Assembly: GCA_030063045.1 (NCBI GenBank)
Contig: JAQSEB010000020.1
Coordinates: forward strand, 1,860,001-1,924,000
Source of the DNA: Pratylenchus scribneri
Lineage: Eukaryota > Nematoda > Chromadorea > Rhabditida > Pratylenchidae
Reading direction: 5' to 3'
Length of the DNA: 64,000 nucleotides
The position numbers and the translations under genes are program-made. Positions within the stretch are counted from its first letter, which is position 1, and each line of letters opens with the position of its first letter. Under the pieces are notes generated by a model, which saw only the letters and a list, made by a program, of their open reading frames with translations, did no database searches and was not told where the DNA came from. Below are positions 1-11,901 of the stretch, piece by piece.

Positions 1-818
1 TAAAACAAAAATGGATCAACGGAGAAAAGTGCACATTTTTGGTGGGGTTTGGCACAAAATCAAATGAAAGAATTGAAAGAAGAAAGAAAAGAAAGCAGGC
101 AAAAAAGGTCAATCAACGGATTTTACGACCGATTTGGGTCAATCCGTAGACAATGCCCTTTTCCTCCCGCCAAAATGAATGAATGAATGAATGGGATGGA
201 CGGATTTGTGGCTGGTGGCTGAAATGAAATTCGCTGGAGGAGGCAATTAGCTGGTGGAATATAGGGGATTGAGGGTTTTGGTGGAGGGGGTGGAAGGGAT
301 GATCAACGCCTGCTCAACATGTTGGGCCGAAAAAAACACACACAGAAGAGGAAAAATGGACGAAAATGCAGGGAAAGCATTGAAAAGGGAACCGGTCTGT
401 GAAGGAAGAAGATTGCCCCGATTGAAGATGACCCACGGGGATTTATTGGCGATGATCAGCGGCGGGAATGGAGATGGTTGGGGGGGGGGGTGGCATGGAT
501 TTGATTGGAATGAATCGAAGAATCGAGATTGAATGAATGAACGGCGGGAATTGTTCCCTTTTTTGACAGATATTTTTGATTGTTTAGATTGAATGGATTC
601 GGGTTTTGTAAATAAATATTACTGCAATTAATCACGCAAAAAACAGTAAAAACATCTTCCCCCAATTTTTTATTATTCCGCATTTTGTTGTTTTTATTAT
701 TTTTGCGAAAATTACAATAAAAGAAAAGACAGGGAGAAAGGAAAAAGAAGAGCCGAGATTTTATTGGGCAGCTCTATCAAAAAATGATGGTTTTGAAAGA
801 AATGTTTTTGATCAATTT
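1..818. other. 3' flank of SLC22-like gene, no gene seen
   Basis: No convincing coding exon on either strand. It contains an 11-G run (480-490) and purine-rich low-complexity sequence. It lies downstream of the minus-strand transporter gene ending at 819. Confidence 0.5.
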
Positions 819-2715
819 TTATTCATCCAAATCCAATTTCTTCTTTTTATTTTCCATTAAATCGGGCATTGCCTCTCCTCGCGTTTCTGGCAAAAATGTT
901 GCCCCTCCAATCAAAGAAAGTAAAATGAGGCCGAGGGAAACGGCCAATGCAGTTCCAGGCCATGCCGAATGATTGAGGGCCACCTAAATGCCAATTTTAA
1001 CATTCGATCATTTTTGCTTGCCAATTGTGGGGCCAATGCGCCGCCAATTCGTTCGACCACCCCAAAAGTGCCAACGGCCATTGCCCGCATTGGGGTTGGG
1101 AAAAGTTCAACGGAATATTGTTTGTAAATTGTGAAAAAAATTGAGGAATTGACGATGCCACCAAAAAGGGCGAAAACTGTGCGGGCAATGCCAAAAGGTG
1201 AAGAAGAAGGAGAGGAGGGTGAAATGAGGAGAAGGGCCAGAACCGAGAAAAAGCAGAAGGCGGAAATTGCTGAAAATAAACAAAAATTGAAGGCAATTAA
1301 TTTTTGGAATTGGGAACATTGGGAGCCAAGGAAGAAGAAACGTCGACCAAACCATTGGCTTTTGGTGTCGAGAAGGACAACAAAAAATGGCACCCAAATG
1401 CGTAAAAGGCCATAAAGGGCGACATTGAGGAATGGATTGCCGGAAAGAACCTTCAAAACAATGAATTAATTAGGAAATATATTATTGTTTGGATTGTACC
1501 TGAACATCGAAAATTATAACCGAAACGGCCATTTCCACGGTTAATGCCGACAAAATCATCACAAATGAATATGAGGCCAATTTGGAATTGGCAAATAAAT
1601 GCCAAACCGAATAAATTCTAAACACATTGAATGGCATTATTCACTCAAAATTGTGCTTAAAACCAACTTTTGTTTCCCATCACCCCCATTCTCATCATTG
1701 TTCGTTTCAATTTGGGCCAAATCGTCGGCACTGAATTGCACTTTGCATCCATTGAATCGGCCAATTGCATTCAATTCGGCCGCTGCCTTTTCCAATTTTC
1801 CTCTTTGAATCAACCAACGTGGCGATTCACGCCAAAAGAAAATGAGCAAAACGGCCGGAAGGCAAATTGTGTTCAGAGTGATCAAATAAAGACGCCATTT
1901 TGCCGTCAAAAATGCCAACAAAGCGGCCAGCTGAAAACATTAATAAATATAACAATTTAAATGCTGAATAATTGCCTGAAATGCGATGCTCCATTGGAAT
2001 GCGAATGTTTGCACAATTCGATATTTTGGGCCAACACATTCGGATGCCAATGTCATGGAAGCATCCACCAATGCCCCATAGGCCAATCCCATTCCAAACA
2101 TTGCCAACGCCAAAAAATGCCAATCCGGTGCCAATCCTCCGCCAATTCCGGACAATGTCATGCAAATTGCCCCAAATGAGGTAATCCATCGCCTTTTGAA
2201 TATTCCACTTTTGGCCCCATCTTTATCCCCTTTTGCCCACCTTCCAACAATGTCGGCCAAATGGCCTCCTAAAATGGCCCCAATCGCCGATCCAATTGCT
2301 TGTAGAGTTTGCATATGATGTGGCAATTGGGAAGAAGGGCACACAAAATTGGGCTCAATGTAAAGACTTTGAAATTGGATGGACCCTGGGGGCCATGTCC
2401 CATTCCCTTGATGAGGGCAATTCTTCTCAATTCGAAGGCAAATGTCCGATTCAGCCTTTTGAACAATGAATTAAAAGGCAAAATTAAACAAAAATGCTTC
2501 TCCACTTTGGCAATATCACCGTCGGCACAATTTGGCCGGAGAGTGGCAAATGAGAGGAAAATATAATTGCCGGCGGAATTGAACATTACATATTGGATTG
2601 AGAGGAGCATAAACAATTGATATGGCCCATATTGGCGGATATGCTCAAAAAGTTGGTCGAAATGGAGAATTCGATTGGAGGAAGTGGAGGAGGAAGAGGA
2701 ATCGGCCTGGCCCAT
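819..2715 (-). CDS. SLC22-family (organic cation transporter-like) MFS transporter
   Basis: Multi-exon minus-strand gene, ATG at 2715, stop at 819-821. The N-terminal exon carries HFDQLFEHIRQYGPYQ followed by a first membrane helix, as in SLC22 proteins. Later exons show the MFS loop GGHLADIVGRW, the SLC22 hallmark ESPRWLIQRGK (about 1830), LFPTPMRAMAVGTFGVVERIGG (about 1050-1110, written here with its key PTPMRAM core) and the terminal LPETRGEAMPD (about 860). These are established SLC22 motifs, so the role is transmembrane transport of small organic ions; the substrate cannot be read from sequence. The intron after AFQ (about 1985) appears to use a GC donor (CAG then GCAATT) with a normal AG acceptor. 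About 500 residues, typical of the family. The start is the first Met upstream of the conserved N-terminal block; an upstream in-frame exon is not excluded. Confidence 0.9.
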
Positions 2716-3367
2716 TTTTGAAAAAATGGAAATGATGAATGGAAGAAGGCGGAAGGAAGATGATTATTTGTGGATGGAAAATGGAAGGGGAAATTGGCCC
2801 AATTCAAAATTGAAGATGACTGCCGGGGCAGCAAAGAACAACGGGAATTTGGAACAATTTTTTTTGCAAAATTGTGGCCAACAAATTGGAACAATTTATG
2901 TTGGCCACCATTCAACATTGGGACTTGACCCAATTTATATGTCCCGGTTGGGTTCCCGCTGTTCTATTCTTCTTCTTCTTATGGCAAATCGCATCAACAA
3001 ATTGCGCGGAAGGAATAAAAAAGGGGGAATTGGACAATAAAAACGGAACAACAATGACAAAGGCACAAAGGGGTTGTTCTCGATTAGAAATTCATTTTTT
3101 TTCTAGTCAATGGATTTACTTGAATCGATTAAATAAAATAATTTGTTTGTGCATTTTTTGATGTTCATTTGGGGACAAAAAAAAGTTGAAAAAAAGAGGA
3201 TAAGTGGATTTATTTAATGTTTGTATTTTTGTTGTAAAAAAGCCCGCATTCAATCATCAATTCCAATTAAATTTGGCCAGCCAATTTCCAATCATTGGCC
3301 AATGCTCTTCACTGTTGCATAAATCCAATGGCATCTATGAGGGAGAATAACAATTCATTGATTATAT
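2716..3367. other. Intergenic, no gene seen
   Basis: Upstream flank of the transporter and downstream flank of the secreted-protein gene at 3368. No exon could be supported; the open frames here are antisense shadows or AT-rich noise. Confidence 0.4.
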
Positions 3368-4356
3368 TTATTTAATTTTAATTAACCCAATCATTCCCTG
3401 TTTTCCCTGATGCAATGCATCATTCAATTCTTTGATGGACATTTTATTTATTGGCCTATCAAAAATGCGTGCCGCAATGACCAATGGAATTTCCTGAACA
3501 AAAAACATTCTTTTGTCCCATTCCACTAATTAATATTTACCCCTCCTGAGCGGGCTCTGCTGCTCACGAAAATGTCCCAAAGTTGTTCGGCTCTACTCGA
3601 ATTCTGCACAAATTATAAATAAATAGATATAAATAATGTCTATTTTAGTTATGCCTGATCCAGGAAAGGAAGCAGTTCCTCCTTGCTTGGCAAACAAACT
3701 CTCAATGCCAAATCATCATAAGTGCCCGCCGGCAATCCTTCTGCTGTGCATTCCGCCGGTTTATCCCCTTTGAATATTTGGATGAAATTGCGCAGTGAGC
3801 CGCCCTTTTGTTGGCAAATATCGCAATGAACACTGAATAATGAATATATTTTTGAGAAGGATGGAAAATGGAATGGACCATGAGCCAATTCCGCCACAAT
3901 TTTCCTTGTCCGGATTCACACATCTTTCCGGCTTTCCGTGAATGCCAATCCGTGTTTCCACATGCACGTAATATTTCTTGGACCCATCCAATCCAGGTGG
4001 AAAGACCTTTTTAAGGGAGGCCATCATTTTCACCCTCAAGGCACATTAATTTTACCTCAACTTTTCCGCCACTCATATGGAAACATTTATGCCCTTCTTG
4101 GTCCTTTTCCTCTTTGAAATTAACACCCGTTGATTTGTAGCTGGGAAATTTGATGCGCAATTGGTCCTTGTTTGGGCCTAACAAAACATTTGATTAAAAT
4201 TGATTTTTTTAATTATTTGGTGAATTCATTCAAATTGGACGGACCAGAGGCGGGCGAACAAGGAAAATGCCGTTCAATCTTGACTGCAATGTCATTCACA
4301 GCATTTGAACCCGTCAAACAGCAGCCAGAAATGATGGATGCGAACAACAAAATCAT
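3368..4356 (-). CDS. Secreted Cys-rich protein of unknown function (copy A)
   Basis: ATG at 4356 opens a clean signal peptide (MILLFASIISGCCLTG). Predicted exons: 4356-4245, 4177-4056, 4006-3879, 3832 to about 3655, then two small exons ending at stop 3368-3370. Hallmarks are CFHMSGGKVEVF, ENCGGIGSC, VHCDICQ, LPAGTYDDL and RVCLPS. One Cys codon is split by an intron (TG then T) exactly as in copy B at 5935, supporting homology. The fourth intron would use a GC donor (CAG then GCATAA), and the fifth donor is GTGAGC. The C-terminal exon encodes EIPLVIAARIFDRP and SIKELNDALHQGKQG. I do not recognise the family. The single-domain secreted layout with several Cys could suit a lipid-binding or extracellular ligand protein, but that is speculation. 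Confidence 0.7.
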
Positions 4357-5934
4357 TGTGGGCAGTTGCCGCTGTGGTCGTCGTCGATTTTGTTGTTGTT
4401 TCCGCGATCCGCCGAACAGCAGCTGCTGCGGCTGCATTCTGCGTGTTTTGACGGAGATGGAGGGGCCGGAGGGAAAAGAGGAAGAACAGAAGATGGAAGA
4501 GGAAGAGGAGGTGGAAGATTTGCGGCTTCTGAAGAGGTGGACGGCGGTTGGGCGGCGATGGATTTGCATTCACTTCTGAAGATGGATTGGGGGGAATGTT
4601 GAGGAAATGGGCAGGGAGGATTCGGAAGGGGGAAGGTAGATGGATTGAATGGAAATGCGCGAAAAAGGGGTGGCGGATTTGGATGGATTCGAAGGGGATT
4701 TGAGGTGAATTGAATGGATGGATTGATCAACAACCGCCGCCGGGGAAAAGCGGACAAATTGTTGAAAAGAGTGAAGGAAGTCGATTGATGGGAATAAATA
4801 ATTGTAGAGGAGAAAGTGAATGATTGAAGGAGGAAAGTGTTGCGCCAAATACACAAAACAGCATAAAATGGAAAGAAGTTTTGGATTGGTTTTGGGCGAA
4901 AGGCGCAAACTTTGACGATGACGATTGTGTTGTGAGGGGAAAAGGGGGGGGGGGGGAGGACCACAACTCGCCGACCTGCTGCTGCCAGCCGGTGAGCGAC
5001 CCTTCGAACGAAAATGTGGGCAGAAAATTGAGAAGAGAAGATGAAGAAGAATAGGATGAGAAGGAGGAAGAGGAGGGCGATGGGCTGGCCGAAAAATTAA
5101 TTGGCGCCAGCCGACAATGTCGACTCGAAGAAGGCCTCCTCCACCCTATATTATTGCATCGACGTGATTGACGTGATATCGACCGACCAATCGACCGACT
5201 GGACCAAATACGCAGAATTCCTTTCCTTCGACCCTCTCTTTTTGTTGAACTCTGTTTTGAGGTTTCCTATCTGCGAATCTGCCTCTGATTTTTGAGTTTT
5301 CTTTATAAATAGCCGGCAATTTGTTGGTCGATTTGTGCATCAAATTGTAAATATAAATGCTCATAAATTATATTAAAGATCATTCACATAAATTTGCGCA
5401 AATTTTTTTGAGGAATAAATGATGACCCATTGTCTTTTCCATCATTTTTTCCATTGTTCTTTTGCATTTTTATTACTTTAAATTATTTTATTTATGATTT
5501 AAAGGAAATGAATCTGCCGACCTTCAAATATTTCTTTAACAAATTAATAAAGGAAGTAAAAAGTGGGGAAAATTTTGGGAATTCGAATTCGTTAAATTGG
5601 TTAAAATTTATTTACAAAATAATAACAATGAATGAGTTGAGATTATATGATTGATGGCATAAAATTGGTGGAATTAAATTTAAAAAACAATAAAAAAAAT
5701 TGTGGATGGATTTGTGCATTGGTTTGGATTAGATTGGATTTTGATGGCTTTTCCTCCTTCCCACAGCCACTTTTTCGCCTTCAACCGGTTTTTATCCCCT
5801 AAAGGGGGATCATCTCCTCCGTCAATCGTGGAACTTCTTCTCCTTTTGCTGCACATTTGATTGGTTGCCCAATTTGTTTTGTGTTGAATTGTTCCTCCAA
5901 TTGTGATCTTCCATTGCCATTTTCCCCCATTCAA
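4357..5934. other. Shared upstream region of the divergent secreted-protein pair
   Basis: About 1.6 kb between two divergently transcribed paralogues. It holds a 13-G run (4944-4956) and strongly purine-rich plus-strand sequence. An in-frame extension upstream of the 4356 ATG to 4569 is open but low-complexity (Ser- and Gln-rich), so I prefer the signal-peptide start. Probably a bidirectional promoter region (inference). Confidence 0.4.
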
Positions 5935-7161
5935 ATGCGCCAACAATTCCACATTTATTTATTTCCAATTTTGTTGGTGCCAATTTCCATCTGTTTTGGC
6001 CTCAAAATTGACAATGAGGATTTTGAGTTGAATTTGCAGCTGATAAAGCATCAACCGTGCTCATTCAAAGCGGACAAAAGCAAATGGGAAAGGAAATTGG
6101 AATTTGAATCCGGCACAGATCAAGAGGGCCCAAAATTGGTGCCAAGGCCGAATTCAACAAATGTACGGAAATAATTAACAAAAAACAATGAATTGAATGA
6201 AATATTTTCAGTGTTATTCGATTGGCGGCAAAGTGACCGTGTTCAGTGAATTCAAAGGGGAATTCAGCATTTATTTGGAGCTGCGCAGTTCGGCGAATAA
6301 AAAAGTAGGCATAAAAAGAAATGTTAATTAAAATATTGAGGGAAATTTCACAGCAAGTTCCCGAATCGTGCAATAATCGCCGGGAAGATGGATGCGGCGG
6401 TTTTGGCTCCTGGTTTTGAATTGAAATGGGAATCTTCATATTCAATGACATTTTCAGCCTTTATTGCGATGCCTGCCAAACTTTGGAAACAAATAAAGGC
6501 CTCAAAGCGGAACTTTTATTGGATGGAAAGCCAATAAATTGTGGCGAAGGCCTTAAACCAGGCTCCTATGAAAATTTGGAGTTGGCATTTTGCATGCCAA
6601 ATACCGATGAAATGCTTAAAAACCAGGGATTAACAAGGGAAACATTCAAAAATCTCATCCAATCCGAGGTAAATAAATGGTGTGATCTGATAGGAAAATG
6701 AAATTTTATTTGAAGGATGGAACGAATTTGCGATCATTGGGCATTTTTGCAACAATTTACATTTTTGATAGGTCTTTTGGGAAAATTTATTTATAAAAAA
6801 TCGGAAAAAACTTTAGGGATGTGCGGAAATTGGTTCAAACCCAACAGAAAGTCGAAGCAGTTTATAGGAAATCGAAGAAAACATTGTTTCGGGATGAACC
6901 CTTACCTCCGGACGTGTTTGTCCATTTGAGACGAATTTTTAATATTTTTGCAAATTAATTTAGCTATTGGTCATTGCCATTCAACAGCCTCATCAAGGAG
7001 CAAAGAGCATTTGTTGCCTGCCACAAAATTTACGGAAATGTTCAAATCCGAATTCCCTAAAAGGAGTGAATTTTTCGAAAACTGTATTATTTGGAGACAT
7101 CTTGATTTGTTTAAATTTAATTTGGCAAAATGTTTTAAAATTGGATAAAAAGAAAAAATAA
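5935..7161 (+). CDS. Secreted Cys-rich protein of unknown function (copy B)
   Basis: ATG at 5935 gives signal peptide MRQQFHIYLFPILLVPISIC. Exons: 5935-6162, 6212-6304, 6354-6412, 6458 onward. It shares with copy A the blocks CYSIGGKVTVF, DGCGGFGSC, LYCDACQ, LKPGSYENLEL and FCMPN, and the same phase-2 intron splitting the conserved Cys (TG then C). The 3' end is uncertain. The frame runs to a stop at 6699-6701, but by comparison with copy A the sequence after IQSE (about 6668) is probably an intron, with a last exon near 6958-7161 starting LLVIAIQQPHQG, which resembles PLVIAARIF of copy A. If the exon ends at 6701, the protein is about 150 residues. Function unknown. Confidence 0.65.
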
Positions 7162-7352
7162 CAAACAAAACAAAACAAAAACAGAACAGAACGAACGGAC
7201 GCGAAGGGCGGAGGTCGGAGTTTTGTCGATGTCGATGAAATATGATGTTTGATTAAAATGTGTTTTTTTGATAAAGTAAAATTAGTTATACTAATTACTA
7301 ATTAAATTAAGTTTTAGATAAAAATAATTAAAAGAGATTTGAATATCAATTA

Positions 7353-7975
7353 TGGAATCGACAAATGAGCAAAGCGGAGAAAGAAAGCGAAAGAATTCTG
7401 ATGAAAATCCACTGCCAAAAGGATGGGAAAAGCGTTTGAGCCGTTCTTCAGGTCTGGATTTCATATTTTTTCAAAACTAAATTTCTTTTAATTTAGGCCG
7501 TGAATTTTATTTCAATGTGCTCAACCACAAAAGCCAATGGGATCGTCCAACCAAAGATGCCGAAGAAATCGCCAAGCAACCATCCAAGGTTCAATGCTTC
7601 CACATTTTAGTGAAACATGAAGGATCGAGAAACCCAAAATCCTGGAGAAGCGACAAAATCACACGCTCAAAAGACGATGCCAGAAAAACATTGGAGGGTA
7701 AATAACCGAAAAGGAATTGGAATATTTGAATAAATTCAGAGTATCGGGACACTTTACTGAAGCTTGATGAGGCAGAACGCTTTACTCGATTCAAGAAAAT
7801 TGCAAAAGAATACAGCGATTGCAGCTCGGCAAAAAGAGGCGGTGACCTGGGACCATTTGGGAAGGGCCAAATGCAGAAACCATTCGAGGATGCTTCATTT
7901 GCACTTAAAATAGGCGAAATGTCCGACATTGTTGATTCGGACTCTGGATTACATTTGATTTATCGAAGTGCTTGA
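7353..7975 (+). CDS. Pin1-type peptidyl-prolyl cis-trans isomerase (WW + parvulin)
   Basis: Three exons: 7353-7451, 7497-7697, 7740-7975. The N-terminal WW domain has [15 protein letters not shown] and SQWDRPT, i.e. both Trp residues. The parvulin domain has [17 protein letters not shown], then [20 protein letters not shown] and a terminal GLHLIYRSA, matching the Pin1 active-site layout (His after the first strand, basic loop [12 protein letters not shown], Cys of SDCSS, and the GDLG...M..PFE segment). Established role: isomerises phospho-Ser/Thr-Pro bonds in mitotic and signalling proteins, mostly nuclear. Length about 178 residues, close to animal Pin1. The start is the only in-frame ATG before WW. 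A truncated duplicate of its 3' end lies at 8654-8812. Confidence 0.95.
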
Positions 7976-8092
7976 TTAATTTTATATTTTTTCGATAAAA
8001 TTTTGCATTAAATGTTTGAATAAATCAATTAAAATTGTATTAATTTAATAAAAATTTCTCTCATTTTTCTTTGCCATTTATCCACAAACAAA

Positions 8093-8512
8093 AGATAGAG
8101 ATTTTTCCATTCTACAAAATGATATCAAATTATCAAAATAGGTTGGGAATGAAGGAGTTATCATTTCACAAAAATGCAGGTCCATAAATAGCCCTAAAGG
8201 AAGGATCAACTGACTGCAATGGCTATGAAAGAGACGGAAAGAAAGAGCCCTTTTCCATCAAACCAAATGAGCCTAAAAGAGAGAATACGATATTCCTTTC
8301 AATCAAATCGAGGGAAAAATTTTTCCCTTCTTTAGAAGAAAAGAGCCTCTTTTCTATCAAATGAGGAGAAGTGACAGGTGAGAGGTGAGGTTTTCTATAC
8401 TGTACCCCTTCTTTTGAATCTCTGCATAAATAAATCATAATCATTCTAACTTCCTTCAATCTCAATCGTTTTTGATGATCCCTTTTTAAAGCGTTGATCT
8501 CCATTTTCTGAT
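8093..8512. mobile_element. MITE-like element, family 1 (copy 1)
   Basis: The left end (TTTTTCCATTCTACAAAATG, about 8101) and the reverse complement of the right end (about 8420-8512, with GATTGAGATTGAAGGAAGTT) form imperfect inverted arms that match the arms of the element at 50323-50710. No coding capacity seen. Target-site duplication not resolved. It sits between the Pin1 gene and a duplicate of its 3' end. Confidence 0.55.
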
Positions 8513-8653
8513 AAATTAATATATTTCATAAATTTAAAAATATATATATATATTATTATGATTTAAAAAGGCACTTGAATTTTTGTCAGTCATTGTTCAA
8601 ATAACAAAATTCTCACAAATTTATTTTGGACTGAATTTCTAGAGTATTTTGAA

Positions 8654-8812
8654 GTGACTCTGAATTATATTTGATTTATCGAAATGCTTGATTTATATTT
8701 CTATTTTTCGATAAAATTTCACAATAAATGTTTGAATTAATCAATTAAAATTGCATTCATTTTATTTAAAAGAGGTTTCTTTCATTTTTCTTTGCCATTC
8801 ATCCGCAAACAA
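8654..8812 (+). pseudogene. Partial duplicate of the Pin1 3' end
   Basis: This stretch repeats 7939-8091 (last about 12 codons, stop and 3' UTR of Pin1) with about 85% identity by eye: the copy would read LYLIYRNA against LHLIYRSA. No upstream Pin1 exons are present, so it is a non-functional fragment. Confidence 0.8.
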
Positions 8813-8884
8813 TTTTGCCACCACTGGCTTTAGCTGTAAATGGCGCACAACATGATTGGGCCTTTAAATTCGCTATTATTTTGT

Positions 8885-11541
8885 TTAAGCAATGTCATAG
8901 CAAACCGGGAAGATGCATGGTGGATCGCCGCAAGTTCGTGTTTGAGTTGCTGGTCCAGTGCACGGACAACCCCTGGCAGCAGAAGTGCAAGTTCGGGTCA
9001 ATGTTTGTCTGCCGCAGCTGCCGCAAGTAGCACTGCAGGGACCTGCCGTGAAGGCACTCCATTGGCCACTACAAATTCAAAATGTTTTGAATATTATTGA
9101 ACATTGAAATATATTACCCAGCCGGACAAGCCACAGTTGTTGTACCCCTTGTCGTAGTGGGTTGTGTAGTTGGCGCTGCAGTAGATGGAGCAGCTGTTGA
9201 AGGAGCAGGCGTAGAAGGTGAAGCCGTGGATGGAGGGGCAGTTGATGGGGAAGCCGTAGAAGGTGCGGCGGTTGATGGAGCTTCCGTCGATGGAGCAGGC
9301 GTGGATGGAGCAGCAGTTGATGGGGAAGGTGTTGTCATCAATGATGACAATGAGGAAGGTGAAGTACAAGGACAGAAGCAGGACCCAGGAGGAGGAGTAG
9401 CTGCTGTGGTTGAACCACTTCCATCAGCAGGTGTAGAAGGATTACCAGTATTGCCTCCGCTTGGGGTTGTTGATCCTGATCCGTTTCCGGGATCGCCTGT
9501 TCCTCCATTCGGAGTCGTTGGACTATTTCCATTAGGTGTGGAAGGATTTCCTGTATTGCCTCCATTCGGATCCGGAGTTGTTGGACCATTTCCATTAGGT
9601 GTGGAAGGATTTCCTGTATTGCCTCCATTCGGATCCGGAGTTGTTGGACCATTTCCATTAGGTGTGGAAGGATTTCCTGTATTGCCACCATTCGGATCCG
9701 GAGTTGTTGGACCATTTCCATTAGGTGTGGAAGGATTTCCTGTATTGCCTCCATTCGGATCCGGAGTTGTTGGACCATTTCCATTAGGTGTGGAAGGATT
9801 TCCTGTATTGCCTCCATTCGGATCCGGAGTTGTTGGATCATTTCCATTAGGTGTGGAAGGATTTCCTGTATTGCCTCCATTCGGATCCGGAGTTGTTGGA
9901 TCATTTCCATTAGGCGTGGAAGGATTTCCTGTATTGCCTCCACTTGGAGTTGAACCTATTAAGTAAGTTCCTCTTAAATTATTCATCAATTAACATTTTT
10001 ATTTTCATATTTTCTGTTTATTTACAAATTACAAAGAAAACAACTTTTTCTTTTTCTTAGTTAATCGAAAACACTTTTTTCTTAGTTAATCGAACACATT
10101 TTTCTTAGCTAATCGAAAACACATTTTCTTGGTTAATCGAAAACACATTTTTCTTAGCTAATCGAAAACACATTTTCTTAGTTAATCGAAAACACATTTT
10201 CTTAGTTAATCGAAAACACATTTTTCTTAGCTAATCGAAAACACATTTTCTTAGTTAATCGAAAACACATTTTATTAGTTAATCGAAAACACATTTTCTT
10301 GGTTAATCGAAAACACATTTTCTTAGTTAATCGAAAACACATTGCTAATCGAAAACACATTTTCTTAGTTAATCGAAAACACATTTTCTTAGTTAATCGA
10401 AAACACATTGCTAATCGAAAACACATTTTCTTAGTTAATCGAAAACACATTTTTCTTAGTTAATCGAAAACACTTTTTTCTTAGTTAATCGAACACATTT
10501 TTCTTAGTTAATCGAAAACACATTTTCTTAGTTAATCGAAAACACATTTTTCTTAGCTAATCGAAAACACATTTTCTTAGTTAATCGAAAACACATTTTT
10601 TAGTTAATCGAAAACACATTTTTGAGTTAATCGAAAACACATTTTCTTAGTTAATCGAAAACACATTTTCTTAGTTAATCGAAAACACATTTTCTTAGTT
10701 AATCGAAAACACATTGCTAATCGAAAACACATTTTCTTAGTTAATCGAAAACACATTTTTTTAGTTAATCGAAAACACATTTTTCTTAGCTAATCGAAAA
10801 CACATTTTCTTACCGCAACTTCCTCCTCCAGGGTTCAGAGGATTCCCTGGTTTAGTCCAATGTGACCCATCTGTGCATGTGCATATTACGGTGCCAGATC
10901 CCGGATATTTTGTCGTTTCGACGGTTGTTGTTGTTGATGGTGGATTAGTGCTTGGTGTTTGTTCGCCGCAGGATGGAGGTGCAGTTGTTGGTGATGGCGT
11001 CGGGGGAGCAGTTATTGTTGATAACGCAGCAGGTGTAGTACTTTTGACGGGTGGCCCCTCTTCACAAGAAACTTTGTCGCTGATTGGCACTCCATTGTAT
11101 TCCCAATAGGCAAAATGGGAGCAAGTGGCCACCATTTTCAATGATTCACCCGAATTATGATTTTGTCCACAAACCTAAATTATATTATGGCTCATACAAA
11201 ATATCAATTCACTCGGAACTCACAATTGGTTTGCCACCCTTCAATGGATAAACACTCAAAATACGAGTTTCCGACACATAGGTGGCTTTACAAGTGACAA
11301 TCTATTTTATTAGGGGAGAAAAGATAATTGGCAAATATGTAAACTAAAATATTACAATTTCTTTGCATTTTGTTGCCGGATTCATTGACGCATTTTGGCC
11401 AACAATGACTTGATATGTCCCATTTTTGGTTACAGGAGCATCGGAAAATTGTTTGCACCATTCACAATGGGAAAGGCATTGAGGGATTAGGAATAGAAAA
11501 GGGAAAAGTGGGAATAAAAGTCCCAATTTTGGGCGAAGCAT
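8885..11541 (-). CDS. Secreted mucin-like protein with Pro/Thr/Ser repeats and C-terminal TSP1 domain
   Basis: ATG at 11541 starts a signal peptide (LGLLFPLFPFLFLIPQCLS). A Cys-containing N-terminal region follows (CEWCKQF, IVTCKATYV, VCGQNHNSGES, MVATCSHFAYWEYNG), then a Thr/Pro linker, a short Cys block (GTVICTCTDGSHW), a run of about seven 21-residue units (GGNTGNPSTPNGNGPTTPDPN, 63 bp each), and a Pro-Ser-Thr-Ala tract. The last exon (9068-8885) encodes a TSP1 repeat: QWSAFTAGPCSATCGSCG ... RTCGDPPC. The intron 9956-10813 is almost wholly a 24-bp minisatellite. Known TSP1 and mucin-like nematode proteins are extracellular (cuticle, surface coat or secretion); the exact role is unknown. 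The Pro/Thr tract is probably heavily O-glycosylated. Confidence 0.85.
9503..9945 (-). repeat. 63-bp coding tandem repeat (21-residue unit)
   Basis: Seven nearly identical 63-bp units inside the mucin-like exon, the first and last diverged. Because 63 is divisible by 3 and the unit lacks stops in several frames, long open frames also appear on the plus strand and in another minus frame; those are artefacts of the repeat. Confidence 0.95.
10050..10810 (-). repeat. 24-bp intronic minisatellite (TGTGTTTTCGATTAACTAAG core)
   Basis: About 30 copies of a 24-bp unit, with variants lacking one to several bases (some 13-bp half units), filling the intron 9956-10813. In gene-sense orientation each unit reads TGTGTTTTCGATTAACTAAG plus AAAA. 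The 5' splice site of the intron itself (GTAAGAAAATGTGTTTTCG) is one diverged unit with GT in place of CT. Confidence 0.95.
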
Positions 11542-11901
11542 TTTTTGAGATTGAGGTAAAAGTTTCGACTGATTAGGGTGGACTAATTCAATGGCTTTAT
11601 AAAGGAGTTGGCCCAGGAGATGGAATTTGAATATTGAAATTCAAATTGAGAGAGGATTTAATTGGCCCTTTTTCCCATTGTTTTCTCAGCTGCCAATTTG
11701 GCAATGGAAGCTTTCCCCAAAAAATCCCAAGTTTGAAAAGGAAGTGGCACTTTTGAGCAAATTCATTTAAAATTTGTGGAAAAGGGTAAAAATCATGCGG
11801 ACAAAAAAATGGGTTGATTTTGTGTGGATTTGATGAAACAACGACATTAGAAAAATTCGCACTTGGGCCCTCAAATCCATGGAATGTTTATTCAACTGGT
11901 T

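Noticed and set aside
9097..9966. 289-codon plus-strand frame of Val/Gly/Pro repeats
   Set aside because: Antisense shadow of the 63-bp coding repeat in the mucin-like exon, which has the signal peptide, splice sites and TSP1 domain.
10202..10450. Repetitive open frame MCFRLTKK on the minus strand
   Set aside because: It arises because the intronic repeat unit is 24 bp (a multiple of 3). The flanking exons splice over it with correct phase.
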